Shown piece after piece: positions 7,195-14,868 of a stretch of 33,059 nt of DNA (positions are counted from its first letter, which is position 1; the number at the start of each line of letters is the position of its first letter). The position numbers and the translations under genes were made by a program. Origin of the DNA: HGM13006 sp964514175 (lineage in GTDB: Bacteria; Bacillota; Clostridia; Oscillospirales; Oscillospiraceae); NCBI GenBank assembly GCA_964514175.1, contig CAZEPQ010000006.1:1-33059 (forward strand), written 5' to 3'. The notes under the pieces were generated by a model. It made no database searches. It saw nothing but the letters and a program-made list of their open reading frames with translations, and had not been told where the DNA came from.

Positions 7195-7800
7195 TCAGAT
7201 TCCTTTCTCTTCCGCCAGAAGCTCGTCGATCAGATCGTTGCAGTGGCGGGTAAATTCTTCTTGGGTGTAGATGCCGTTTCTCAGGGTATAGTCGCAGGCC
7301 TCCTCGTAATATTCATTGGGGGGCTGGGCGGAAATCCGCAGGCGGGCATATTCCTCGGAGATGCTGTCCCGGGCCATGAGCCGCTGCACCCGCACGTCCA
7401 CAGGGGCCGTGATGGCAATGACATGGTTGCAGAGGAAGGGAAGATCGCCCTCCAGAAGGTTGATGGCGTCGATGGCAGCCATGGGGCGGCCCTCCTCCTT
7501 GGCCTTATCGAGAAGCCGATGGGTCTCAGCCATGATATATTTGCCGGTGATGGCATTCAGGTCCAGCAGCGCATTTTGGTCAGCAAAGACGATGTTGCCC
7601 AGGGCCTTCCGATCCAGCACCCCGTCGGTGATGACACCGGGGAAGCGGGCATCCAGCTCAGCAATCAGATTTTTGTCAGTTTTCAGCAGCTCATGGTAAA
7701 CAGCGTCCAGGTCCAGTACGGCGCCGCCTCTCCGGGCGATGCAGTTGAGGGCCGTGGTTTTGCCGGAGCCTGTGGGGCCGGTAATTCCGAAAACGATCAT
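7195..7800 (-). CDS. coaE: Dephospho-CoA kinase
   Basis: A 201-residue P-loop kinase that phosphorylates the 3'-OH of dephospho-CoA with ATP, the last step of CoA synthesis. The Walker A is GPTGSGKT (residues 8-15). The CoaE signature DLDAVYHELL follows, then a lid-like region with the VDVRVQRLMARDSISEEYARLRI segment. The start codon overlaps the tsaC stop as ATGA, which implies coupled translation. The domain is complete and of normal length. ACP and the CoaC-like flavoprotein elsewhere in the window also belong to phosphopantetheine biology, but they are not in the same operon. Confidence 0.94.
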   Translation of the reverse strand: MIVFGITGPTGSGKTTALNCIARRGGAVLDLDAVYHELLKTDKNLIAELDARFPGVITDGVLDRKALGNIVFADQNALLDLNAITGKYIMAETHRLLDKAKEEGRPMAAIDAINLLEGDLPFLCNHVIAITAPVDVRVQRLMARDSISEEYARLRISAQPPNEYYEEACDYTLRNGIYTQEEFTRHCNDLIDELLAEEKGI

Positions 7801-8831
7801 GTTTCTTTGTCTCCTTCCACAATGTGAAATCCGGCGGCTTTTTTCAGTCGATTTGCCACCGCGTATGTGACACCGCCGCCGCTGGGGCAGCGGGCATAGA
7901 TGGTTTTGATATCCTCCCGGTCTAGATCACGAAGGGCAGCGAAGAGGCCCCTCGCCAGGGTTTCCGGCTCAGCCTCTGAGCCGTAGGCCAGCGCAGCAGC
8001 TTCCGGATACAGGGAAAGTTCCTCCCGGAAGCACAGCACCCGATCCTGGGGACCCAAACGGCGCAGAATATAATTGGCTGCCGCCTGACTGCTGCCGGTG
8101 ACGATAATGACTTCTCCGGCGGGAGTGTAATGGATGTATTTCATGCCGGGGGCACGGACGATCTCGTCCTGAGATATCTCTCCCACCACGGCCTTGTCCA
8201 CCGTCAGGGTGGGAAGAACCTCCCAAAGCTGTTCCGGGGAGATACCGCCGGGACGCAAAAGCCGGGGATTTTCTCCGGTGAGATCCACAATGGTGGATTC
8301 TAGACCCACAGAGCAGGGCCCTCCGTCTACAATGGCCTGGATTTTCCCCGCCATGTCGTGATAGACATGCTGGGCGGTGGTGGGGCTGGGTTTGCCGGAG
8401 ATGTTGGCAGAGGGGGCCGCAATGGGGACACCGGCCTTACGAATGATGGCACGGGTCAGGTCGTTGGCCGGACAGCGGATGGCCACCGTATCAAGGTTTG
8501 CGGTGGTGCACTTGGGGACATTCTCACGGGCAGGCAGCACCAGCGTCAGGGGGCCCGGCCAATACCGCTCCATCAGGGTCCAGGCCACATCGGGAATATG
8601 GTGGCAGAAAGCTTCCACCTGTTCCGGGCCAGAAACGTGAAGGATCAAAGGGTTATCCTGGGGACGGCCCTTGGCCTCGAAAATTTTCAGAACAGCCTCC
8701 GGATCCAGGCCGTTGGCGCCCAAACCATAGACGGTTTCCGTGGGGATGCCCAAAAGTCCGCCGGAGCGGATGATCCCTGCCCCCATTTCCAGGGTGCTGG
8801 GGTCTTGAGGGTCAAGTATTTTTGTTATCAT
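7797..8831 (-). CDS. tsaC: L-threonylcarbamoyladenylate synthase (Sua5/YwlC type)
   Basis: A 344-residue enzyme that condenses threonine, bicarbonate and ATP into threonylcarbamoyl-AMP, the donor for t6A37 in tRNA. The YrdC/TsaC domain (about 10-205) has the expected GGLLGIPTETVYGLGANG opening, the KGRPQDNPLILHV pocket and the SANISGKPSPTTAQHV segment. A separate C-terminal Sua5 domain (about 230-340) marks it as the long Sua5/YwlC form rather than short TsaC. It overlaps prfA by ATGA at its start and coaE by ATGA at its end. It has only a weak upstream AGGA, in keeping with coupled translation. A neighbouring prfA is the common firmicute arrangement. Confidence 0.95.
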   Translation of the reverse strand: MITKILDPQDPSTLEMGAGIIRSGGLLGIPTETVYGLGANGLDPEAVLKIFEAKGRPQDNPLILHVSGPEQVEAFCHHIPDVAWTLMERYWPGPLTLVLPARENVPKCTTANLDTVAIRCPANDLTRAIIRKAGVPIAAPSANISGKPSPTTAQHVYHDMAGKIQAIVDGGPCSVGLESTIVDLTGENPRLLRPGGISPEQLWEVLPTLTVDKAVVGEISQDEIVRAPGMKYIHYTPAGEVIIVTGSSQAAANYILRRLGPQDRVLCFREELSLYPEAAALAYGSEAEPETLARGLFAALRDLDREDIKTIYARCPSGGGVTYAVANRLKKAAGFHIVEGDKET

Positions 8832-9910
8832 ACAATATCACTATCCTGTGAATGCTGTAATTTTTCAGCCTGATCGGCGGTAATGAGGGCGTCGATGATC
8901 TCGTCCAGATTGCCGTCCATGATCTCCCCAATCTTGTACAGGGTCAGTCCGATGCGGTGATCTGTGACCCGGGACTGGGGGAAATTATAGGTGCGGATCT
9001 TCTCGTTCCGCATACCCATGCCCACCTGGGAACGCTTTTCTGCGGACAGGGCGGCGTTTTGTTCCTCCAACTGGGCCTGATAGAGCCGGGAATAGAGGAT
9101 ACGCATGGCCTTTTCACGGTTCTGTACCTGGCTTCGCTCCTGCTGACATTCTACCACCGTGTTGGTGGGAAGGTGGATCAAACGTACTGCGGAGGACGTC
9201 TTGTTGATGTGCTGACCGCCGGCACCGGAGGAACGGAATACCTCCATTTTGATATCGGCGGGGTTCAGGTCGATGCTGACCTCGTCCACCTCCGGTAGCA
9301 TGGCCACCGTGGCGGTGGATGTATGGACACGGCCACCGGATTCCGTTTCCGGGACACGCTGGACCCGGTGGACGCCGGTTTCAAATTTCAGCCGGGAATA
9401 GGCTCCCTGGCCTGTTACCATACATATGATCTCTTTTATGCCCCCCAGCTCGGTTTCGTTGAGGGTGGTGACCTCGATTTTCCAGCCCTGTTTTTCCGCG
9501 TACATGGAGTACATGCGGTAGAGACTGTGGGCAAAGAGGGCGCTTTCCTCGCCGCCTACGCCGGCCCGAATTTCCAGGATCACGTTTTTCTCGTCGTTGG
9601 GGTCCTTGGGCAGCAGGAGAATTTTCAGCTCCTGCTCCAGGGTGGGCAACTGCTGCTTGCATACGTCCAATTCCTCCTGGCAAAGCTCACGCATATCCGG
9701 GTCCAGAGGGCTGGAGAGCATTTCCAAAGCTTCATCCATGGCACTCTGCACCTTGCGGTAATGGCGATAGGCGTTTACCACAGGTTCCAGGGACCGCTGT
9801 TCCTTCAAAAGGGCGGCGGCTTTCTTGGGGTCGTCATAAAAATCCGGTCTGCCGGACATGTCTTCCAGCTCCAGGTAGCGGTTTTCTACCACCTTCAGTT
9901 TGTTCAGCAT
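8828..9910 (-). CDS. prfA: Peptide chain release factor 1
   Basis: A 360-residue class I release factor that reads UAA/UAG and triggers peptide release. The catalytic GGQ is at residues 231-233 in SSGAGGQHINKTSSAVRL. The stop-recognition loop contains P-E-T at 187-189 (RVPETESGGRVHTS), which fits the RF1 PxT rule and excludes RF2 (SPF). The length is standard. The ribosome site AGGAG lies 7 bases before the ATG. prmC/hemK, the usual neighbour that methylates the GGQ Gln, is not adjacent here. Instead the rlmA methyltransferase gene precedes it by 41 bases. Confidence 0.97.
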   Translation of the reverse strand: MLNKLKVVENRYLELEDMSGRPDFYDDPKKAAALLKEQRSLEPVVNAYRHYRKVQSAMDEALEMLSSPLDPDMRELCQEELDVCKQQLPTLEQELKILLLPKDPNDEKNVILEIRAGVGGEESALFAHSLYRMYSMYAEKQGWKIEVTTLNETELGGIKEIICMVTGQGAYSRLKFETGVHRVQRVPETESGGRVHTSTATVAMLPEVDEVSIDLNPADIKMEVFRSSGAGGQHINKTSSAVRLIHLPTNTVVECQQERSQVQNREKAMRILYSRLYQAQLEEQNAALSAEKRSQVGMGMRNEKIRTYNFPQSRVTDHRIGLTLYKIGEIMDGNLDEIIDALITADQAEKLQHSQDSDIV

Positions 9911-9951
9911 ATGATCGCTCCTGATATGATTTCACATTGCCCTATATTTTA

Positions 9952-10788
9952 TCACATAGGTGCAAGAGTTTCAATCTTTTGATACAGCCTTAGCTCCACC
10001 TGGGCGGTATCCTGAAGGGCGGAAGCTGCGGCAGCACGTTGAGCACCTTCCTTTGTGATGCGCCAGAAGTGGGGCGTCATGGAAAGTAGCTGCATGATTT
10101 CCACATCGGTGGTGAGGGAGATTGGGAATTCCAGTGTTTCCTGGGTCACCAGACGAAAGCCGGGAAGTTCTGGGGCAGTCTTTGCATGTTTTTCGATAAT
10201 TTCGGAGTAAATCAGGTTTTTGAGCCCCATGAGATGGCCCCGTCCTGCGGTAACCTCCAGATAATAGCCGCCCTTTTTCAGTACCCGGCCAAATTCCTCC
10301 GGTACAGACAAGGCAAACATACTCATAATACCGTCCAGGGAGCCGTCCCCGATGGGCAAATGGGCGGCGGAAGCGGTCAGCCACAGGGCTCTCTTGTTCC
10401 GTCCTGCGGCAAATCGCACGGCATCCTTGGAAATGTCCACGCCCAGAAAGCGGCCTTCGTTAAAATGGCCCATCAGCTCAGAAAGATAGTACCCTTCGCC
10501 GCAGCCAGCGTCCAAAAAGGCAGGGGCAGAGGGCAAACGCGGGGAGAGCAGGGAGGCAACCTTCTCCGCAATGGGGGCATAATGGCCCCTGTCTAAGAAT
10601 GCCCGCCGAGCGGCCACCATATCCCGTGTGTCGCCGGGATTTTTTGAGTGCTTTTGAGTGACCGTGAGCAGGTTGACATAACCCTGGCGGGCCACATCAA
10701 AGCTGTGATTCTTTTTGCAGAAAAAACGGTTTTCTTCCCTGGTGAGATTTCTGCCGCAGACAGGGCAGGTGAGAAAGGTATATTCCAT
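9952..10788 (-). CDS. rlmA: 23S rRNA (guanine-N1)-methyltransferase, RlmA family
   Basis: A 278-residue SAM-dependent methyltransferase that modifies guanine near position 745-748 of 23S rRNA. An N-terminal zinc site (C8, C11, C24, H28: CPVCGRNL...FFCKKNHSFD) is followed by GYVNLL and NPGDTRDMVAARRAFLDRGHY, both hallmarks of RlmA/RrmA. The SAM site FLDAGCGEGYYLSEL lies around residue 95. The start at 10788 is preferred over an ATG six bases upstream, because GAGGG abuts the upstream one but is 7 bases from this one. The chosen ATG shares a base with the preceding gene's stop (TGATG). Which guanine is methylated (RlmA-I or RlmA-II type) cannot be told. Confidence 0.9.
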   Translation of the reverse strand: MEYTFLTCPVCGRNLTREENRFFCKKNHSFDVARQGYVNLLTVTQKHSKNPGDTRDMVAARRAFLDRGHYAPIAEKVASLLSPRLPSAPAFLDAGCGEGYYLSELMGHFNEGRFLGVDISKDAVRFAAGRNKRALWLTASAAHLPIGDGSLDGIMSMFALSVPEEFGRVLKKGGYYLEVTAGRGHLMGLKNLIYSEIIEKHAKTAPELPGFRLVTQETLEFPISLTTDVEIMQLLSMTPHFWRITKEGAQRAAAASALQDTAQVELRLYQKIETLAPM

Positions 10789-12206
10789 CAGCATTCCCTC
10801 ATAAGCCGGAAGAAGAACTTCACGGCATTTTCTGTGTTTTCAATGCGGATTCGTTCGTTGTTTCCGTGAACCGTGGCCTTTTCCGCCCCGGTGACATACT
10901 TGGCGGAGAAGCGGTAAACATGATCTGAGATCTCCCGCCAGTGTCGGGAATCGGTGCAGGCCACCATGAGATAGGGACTCACAACCGCCTGGGGCCAGGT
11001 GGCTTCGATGGAGGCTTTCAAGCGGTCAAATTCCGGCCCGAGCTGAGAATCCTGGGCGGGGGCGGTGCCCCGGTCCGGGAGAATCTCCACATTGGGGTCA
11101 CGGATGATCTTTTTGAGCCGTTGGATCACAGTCTCTTGGGTGTCTCCGTACATGAGCCGTAGATTCGCAAACATTTCCGCCTCCGTGGGGATCACGTTGC
11201 CGGCCTGGGAGCCCTGGGCCTTTGTCAGGGCAAAGGTGGTGCGGGCAGCGGCCTCCAGCATGCCGCCCTTCTTTTTCAGCCACCGGAGATAGAAGGGGCG
11301 AAGAATACGGCGGTTGGCCAGCAGAAACCGGGTGGAGAATTTGCAGTACCGTCCCATGGTGTCCACCATTTTCTCCAGGGCCGTGCCGGGACGCAGGGGG
11401 AAGGGGTGCTGCTCAATGCGGGTCATGGCGCGGCAGAGCCGTACCAGAGGCGTATTCCTTTGGGGCACGGAGGCGTGACCGCCGGAGCCCCTCACCTGAA
11501 AGTGCAGATTACTGACCCCTTTTTCACCGATGCCCACCATGGCGCAGGGAACGTCTGTTCCCGGGAAAAAGCCGTCCATAATATCGCCGCCCTCGTCCAG
11601 TACAAAAGCGGGTTTAATACCGGCGTCACGAAGCTGCTCCATCATGGAGCGGGCACTGGGGCCCATGATCTCTTCCTCCCCGGAAAGGGCGAAATAGATG
11701 TCGTGTTTTGGAATAAAATCTTGTTCCAGCAGGGTTTCAATGGCCTCCAGCATACAGCAGAGCTGATTTTTCATATCCAGCGCACCCCGGCCCCAGAGGG
11801 TATCATCCTCCAAAACGGCGGCAAAGGGGGGCTTTTCCCAGGTGCTTTCGTCCGCAGGTACCACGTCATAGTGTCCCAGGAATACGGCGGGGTTGCCCGG
11901 TTCACTTCCGGGCAGACGGATCAGCACGCCGGTTCGATCCACTCGGGAAACTTCCGCGGCAGCAAAGAGCTTGGGATAGAATTTCGGGAGAAGACTGCGA
12001 AATTTCTCAAACTGGCGTTCGTCACGGAGGGCCTCTTCGGAGATGGTCCTGCACCGGATCATCTCCCGCAGATGCCCAACGGCCCGATCCCGGTCCACGG
12101 GAATATCTTCAAAAACAGCCTGGGCCTTCTCTTCAGGACGAAAACAAACCGTCCGAAGGATCAGAACTGCAAAAAACAGCACCAGGGCAATCAGTACAAA
12201 AATCAT
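10788..12206 (-). CDS. Membrane-anchored M20 family metallopeptidase
   Basis: A 472-residue zinc peptidase of the carboxypeptidase-S/PM20D1-like branch. An N-terminal membrane helix (about residues 2-19) is followed by the catalytic domain with GHYDVVPAD (H112, D114), WGRGALDMKN (bridging D144) and SGEEEIMG (general base and metal Glu, 177-178). The interrupting dimerisation domain starts around GVSNLHFQVRGSGGHASVP. Near the end, ACTDSRHWREISDHVYRF supplies the last His ligand. Relatives cleave or form N-acyl amino acids or hydrolyse small peptides. The true substrate is unknown. It is the first gene of the operon; GAGGGG precedes the ATG and its own promoter lies at 12238-12266. Confidence 0.9.
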   Translation of the reverse strand: MIFVLIALVLFFAVLILRTVCFRPEEKAQAVFEDIPVDRDRAVGHLREMIRCRTISEEALRDERQFEKFRSLLPKFYPKLFAAAEVSRVDRTGVLIRLPGSEPGNPAVFLGHYDVVPADESTWEKPPFAAVLEDDTLWGRGALDMKNQLCCMLEAIETLLEQDFIPKHDIYFALSGEEEIMGPSARSMMEQLRDAGIKPAFVLDEGGDIMDGFFPGTDVPCAMVGIGEKGVSNLHFQVRGSGGHASVPQRNTPLVRLCRAMTRIEQHPFPLRPGTALEKMVDTMGRYCKFSTRFLLANRRILRPFYLRWLKKKGGMLEAAARTTFALTKAQGSQAGNVIPTEAEMFANLRLMYGDTQETVIQRLKKIIRDPNVEILPDRGTAPAQDSQLGPEFDRLKASIEATWPQAVVSPYLMVACTDSRHWREISDHVYRFSAKYVTGAEKATVHGNNERIRIENTENAVKFFFRLMREC

Positions 12207-12237
12207 GGGTACCCCTCACAAATAATTTCCTTCCCAT

Positions 12238-12266
12238 ATTCTACATCATTTTGACTTCCCGGTCAA
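12238..12266 (-). promoter_or_regulatory. Promoter of the M20-rlmA-prfA-tsaC-coaE-M18 operon
   Basis: Minus strand TTGACC (12266-12261), a 17-base spacer and TAGAAT (12243-12238). It interlocks with the divergent plus-strand promoter at 12251-12279. Confidence 0.6.
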
Positions 12267-12279
12267 ATCATGCTATAGT
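12251..12279 (+). promoter_or_regulatory. Promoter of the DUF6557-like gene
   Basis: TTGACT (12251-12256), a 17-base spacer and TATAGT (12274-12279), about 32 bases before the GTG start. The palindrome TTTGAC/GTCAAA (12250-12255 and 12262-12267) contains both opposed -35 boxes. Confidence 0.7.
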
Positions 12280-12310
12280 ATAGAAAAGACTTATTTTGGA
12301 GGCTGCAACG

Positions 12311-12907
12311 GTGGCGATTTTCAAAGATTTTATTGACAAAGTTTCATTTTTTGAGGTCTGGGCCATTATGGGCCAGAACAGCCTAAAAATGGCGGAGTAC
12401 CAGGACTCCTTTAGGGGCATTTTTGAGGGACTAAAGGCGGCTGTGCCTGCGGAAAATAAGGAGCGGATGACCATCCGTTTCGTGATGGAGGAAGCGCCTC
12501 TGTGGGATTTCTACTTCGACAGTGAGGACGAAGAGGAGGAAGAAACCGCAGACGATGGCTCCACCCTACAGGTTTATGGCTTCAAGCCTGATGATGAAGA
12601 GGGCTATGCCATTGGCCTCAAGTCCCCTGAGGTTCTGGTGGGCCTTTGGGTGGACGAAGACACCGCAAAGGAATATTCCCCTGCGGAGATCGTGGCCCAC
12701 TGCATGGAAGAGATGACCTATACCTCTACCATGGCTTCCAGTGCCTACGGCATGGAGAAGGATATGGCAGGCGGCGGCCTTTTGGCTTCCCAAAGCTGCA
12801 TGGATGAAGATATCACCAATGTGGATTTGGAGGCCCTTCGGGCAGAATTGGGGGTATTGCCCAAGCCTGAGGAGGACTATAAAACCAAATACGGCTTCCT
12901 GTTCTGA
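12311..12907 (+). CDS. DUF6557-like acidic cytoplasmic protein
   Basis: A 198-residue protein with no signal peptide or membrane helix. It starts at GTG, eight bases after TTGGAGG; an earlier in-frame TTG lies within that ribosome site itself. The opening FKDFIDKVSFFEVW and the later YSPAEIVAHCMEEMTY fit what I remember of DUF6557, a domain of unknown function common in Clostridia; this assignment is tentative. A very acidic stretch (residues 70-82, SEDEEEEETADD) and an Asp/Glu-rich middle make the protein strongly negative. It is monocistronic, with its own promoter and terminator. Confidence 0.75.
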   Translation: MAIFKDFIDKVSFFEVWAIMGQNSLKMAEYQDSFRGIFEGLKAAVPAENKERMTIRFVMEEAPLWDFYFDSEDEEEEETADDGSTLQVYGFKPDDEEGYAIGLKSPEVLVGLWVDEDTAKEYSPAEIVAHCMEEMTYTSTMASSAYGMEKDMAGGGLLASQSCMDEDITNVDLEALRAELGVLPKPEEDYKTKYGFLF

Positions 12908-12914
12908 TACGCCG

Positions 12915-12947
12915 AGCGCCCCAATTTCGGGGCGCTTTCACTTTTTG
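12915..12947 (+). terminator. Terminator after the DUF6557-like gene
   Basis: AGCGCCCC (12915-12922) pairs with GGGGCGCT (12929-12936), followed by TTCACTTTTT. Confidence 0.8.
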
Positions 12948-12956
12948 AGGAACCCC

Positions 12957-12985
12957 TTTACAAACCTTTGGACCTTTGCTATATT
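12957..12985 (+). promoter_or_regulatory. Promoter of the three-helix membrane protein gene
   Basis: TTTACA (12957-12962), a 17-base spacer and TATATT (12980-12985), about 50 bases before the start codon. Confidence 0.65.
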
Positions 12986-13034
12986 GGGTATACAGCCTGC
13001 CCATGGAGGGGCAGGGAAGAAAGGTAGAAACAAC

Positions 13035-14708
13035 ATGAAGAAAAAGAAGCATGGCGGCGGATTTTATGCCCTCCGCAATCTGTTGATTACCCTCCTGGTG
13101 GGGGCGGTATCCTATTATTTTATGCTGCCGGCCCTGAACCTGAAGGATCGCGCCACCTATATCTGGGCTTTGGTGCTGATCCTGGTGTTTACCCTGCTGC
13201 AATGCGTATCCCTGGGTGTCCAGGTGTTTCAGCAGCGTATGGACGAGCCACATGTGGTGGATATTAAGCCCCGGAAGATGCTGTCCTACTGGTCCTTGAA
13301 GGTTCCGCTGATCCTGGGGGCGTTTTTGATCCTGGCGGTGCTGGTGGGGCAGGTCAGCTCCCTGGTGCTGTTCCGTGCTAAGGACTACTCGGCGCTGTTG
13401 GAGGTATCTGACGGAGATTTTTCTACCGATGTTTCGGAAATCTCCTTTGATCAGATCCCCATGCTGGACAAAGCCAGCGCGGAAAAGCTGGGAGACCGGA
13501 AGCTGGGCGAGCTTTCCGATATGGTGTCACAGTTCGAGGTCAATTCCGCCTATTCTCAGATCAACTTCCAGGATGAGCCGGTGCGGGTCACCTATCTGGA
13601 TTACGGCGATGTCATCAAGTGGCTCAATAACCGTCAGGAGGGCCTGCCGGCCTATATCCGCATCAATATGGTGTCCCAGGAGGTCACGGTTCAGCGGCTG
13701 GAGGAGGGCATGAAGTATTCTCCCTCGGATATGTTCAGCCGGGATCTGATGCGGCATCTGCGGTTTAATTACCCCACGCTGATGTTTGACGATGTGAACT
13801 TTGAGATCGACGAGGAAGGACATCCCTTCTGGATCTGCTCTGTGGTGGACAAGACCATCGGTCTGTTTGGGGGCACGGATGTGATTGGTGCGGTCCTCGT
13901 GGATGCGGTAAGCGGCCAGTGCGTCTATTATGAGCTGGCGGATGTTCCCACCTGGGTGGACCGGGTATTCTCCGCGGACCTGATCGTGGAGCAGTATGAC
14001 TACAGGGGCCTCTATTCCGGTGGCTTCATCAACTCCATCTTTGGGCAGAAGAATGTAACCACCAGCACCGCAGGCTATAACTATATCGCCATGAACGACG
14101 ATGTTTGGGTCTACACCGGCATTACCTCCGTCACCGGGGACGAGTCCAACGTAGGCTTCATTCTCAGCAACCAGCGCACCAAGGAGACTCATTACTATGC
14201 CATTGCCGGTGCCACGGAGTATTCCGCCATGGACAGTGCCGAAGGTATGGTGCAGCACTTGGGTTACACTGCCACCTTCCCACTGCTGCTGAATATTTCC
14301 GGAGAACCCACCTATTTTATGGCTTTGAAGGATGCTTCGCTGCTGGTAAAGCAGTATGCCATGGTCAATGTGCAGCAGTATCAGGTGGTTGCCACGGGCA
14401 GCGCTTTGGAAGAAACCAAGGAGAACTATGACCTGCTGCTGAGCCAGAATGGAATCACCGTTACGGTACCTGAAACCACTTCGGAACCTGAGACCGTTAT
14501 CGTTTCCGGCACCATAGAGAGTCTTCGCTCCCAGGTGGTAGAGGGGAACACCATCTACTATTTCCGGGTTGCCGGACAGTGGTATTCTGTTAACGCGGCC
14601 CAGTGGGAGGAAGCGGTGCTGCTGGAGGAAAAGCAAAACATCACGGTGACTGTGGAGAAAGATGCAGAAGGGAATATCATTCCCGCTGTTTCAGTCACGA
14701 TTGAATAA
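13035..14708 (+). CDS. Large membrane protein of unknown function, three N-terminal helices
   Basis: 557 residues. The lysine-rich start MKKKKHGGG is followed by three membrane helices (about 13-31, 42-64 and 88-113) and then a domain of roughly 440 residues. That domain probably lies outside the membrane. It is rich in Asp, Tyr and Val and contains PFWICSVVDKTIGLFGG and LVDAVSGQCVYYELADVPTWVDRVF, a PepSY-like cadence around residues 270-320, but I cannot place it in a named family. The frame extends 98 codons upstream into the previous gene and terminator, so that part is rejected. The chosen ATG has AAAGG about ten bases before it. The gene is monocistronic. Confidence 0.8.
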   Translation: MKKKKHGGGFYALRNLLITLLVGAVSYYFMLPALNLKDRATYIWALVLILVFTLLQCVSLGVQVFQQRMDEPHVVDIKPRKMLSYWSLKVPLILGAFLILAVLVGQVSSLVLFRAKDYSALLEVSDGDFSTDVSEISFDQIPMLDKASAEKLGDRKLGELSDMVSQFEVNSAYSQINFQDEPVRVTYLDYGDVIKWLNNRQEGLPAYIRINMVSQEVTVQRLEEGMKYSPSDMFSRDLMRHLRFNYPTLMFDDVNFEIDEEGHPFWICSVVDKTIGLFGGTDVIGAVLVDAVSGQCVYYELADVPTWVDRVFSADLIVEQYDYRGLYSGGFINSIFGQKNVTTSTAGYNYIAMNDDVWVYTGITSVTGDESNVGFILSNQRTKETHYYAIAGATEYSAMDSAEGMVQHLGYTATFPLLLNISGEPTYFMALKDASLLVKQYAMVNVQQYQVVATGSALEETKENYDLLLSQNGITVTVPETTSEPETVIVSGTIESLRSQVVEGNTIYYFRVAGQWYSVNAAQWEEAVLLEEKQNITVTVEKDAEGNIIPAVSVTIE

Positions 14709-14715
14709 ATCTTTG

Positions 14716-14741
14716 GGAGACCGCTTCGGCGGTCTCCTTTT
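14716..14741 (+). terminator. Terminator with a UUCG tetraloop
   Basis: GGAGACCGC (14716-14724), TTCG loop, GCGGTCTCC (14729-14737), then TTTTG. The C(UUCG)G loop is an extra-stable closing. Confidence 0.92.
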
Positions 14742-14791
14742 GTAGTATGAACACTGCCGGTGTAAATTGGTGTGTTTCCCGGTTGCCGGAG

Positions 14792-14818
14792 GCATTCCTC
14801 AGGGTGGAATGCTTTAAA
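14792..14818 (+). other. Second hairpin in the intergenic region
   Basis: GCATTCC (14792-14798) pairs with GGAATGC (14806-14812), followed by TTTAAAT. It could be a back-up terminator or part of a leader. Nothing else is recognised between 14742 and 14850. Confidence 0.3.
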
Positions 14819-14850
14819 TCCCATCATAATTTTTTTGAAAACGTACATGC

Positions 14851-14856
14851 TATACT
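14851..14856 (+). promoter_or_regulatory. -10 element upstream of the polysaccharide deacetylase gene
   Basis: TATACT at 14851-14856 with no convincing -35. It ends only 12 bases before the ATG, so the predicted transcript would have a leader of about 6 bases. Confidence 0.4.
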
Positions 14857-14868
14857 CCGGGTGATGAC

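Noticed and set aside
5864..7270. A 468-codon open frame opposite the M18 aminopeptidase gene
   Set aside because: Antisense shadow; His/Gly/Val-rich translation without motifs, and all metal-site motifs are on the other strand.
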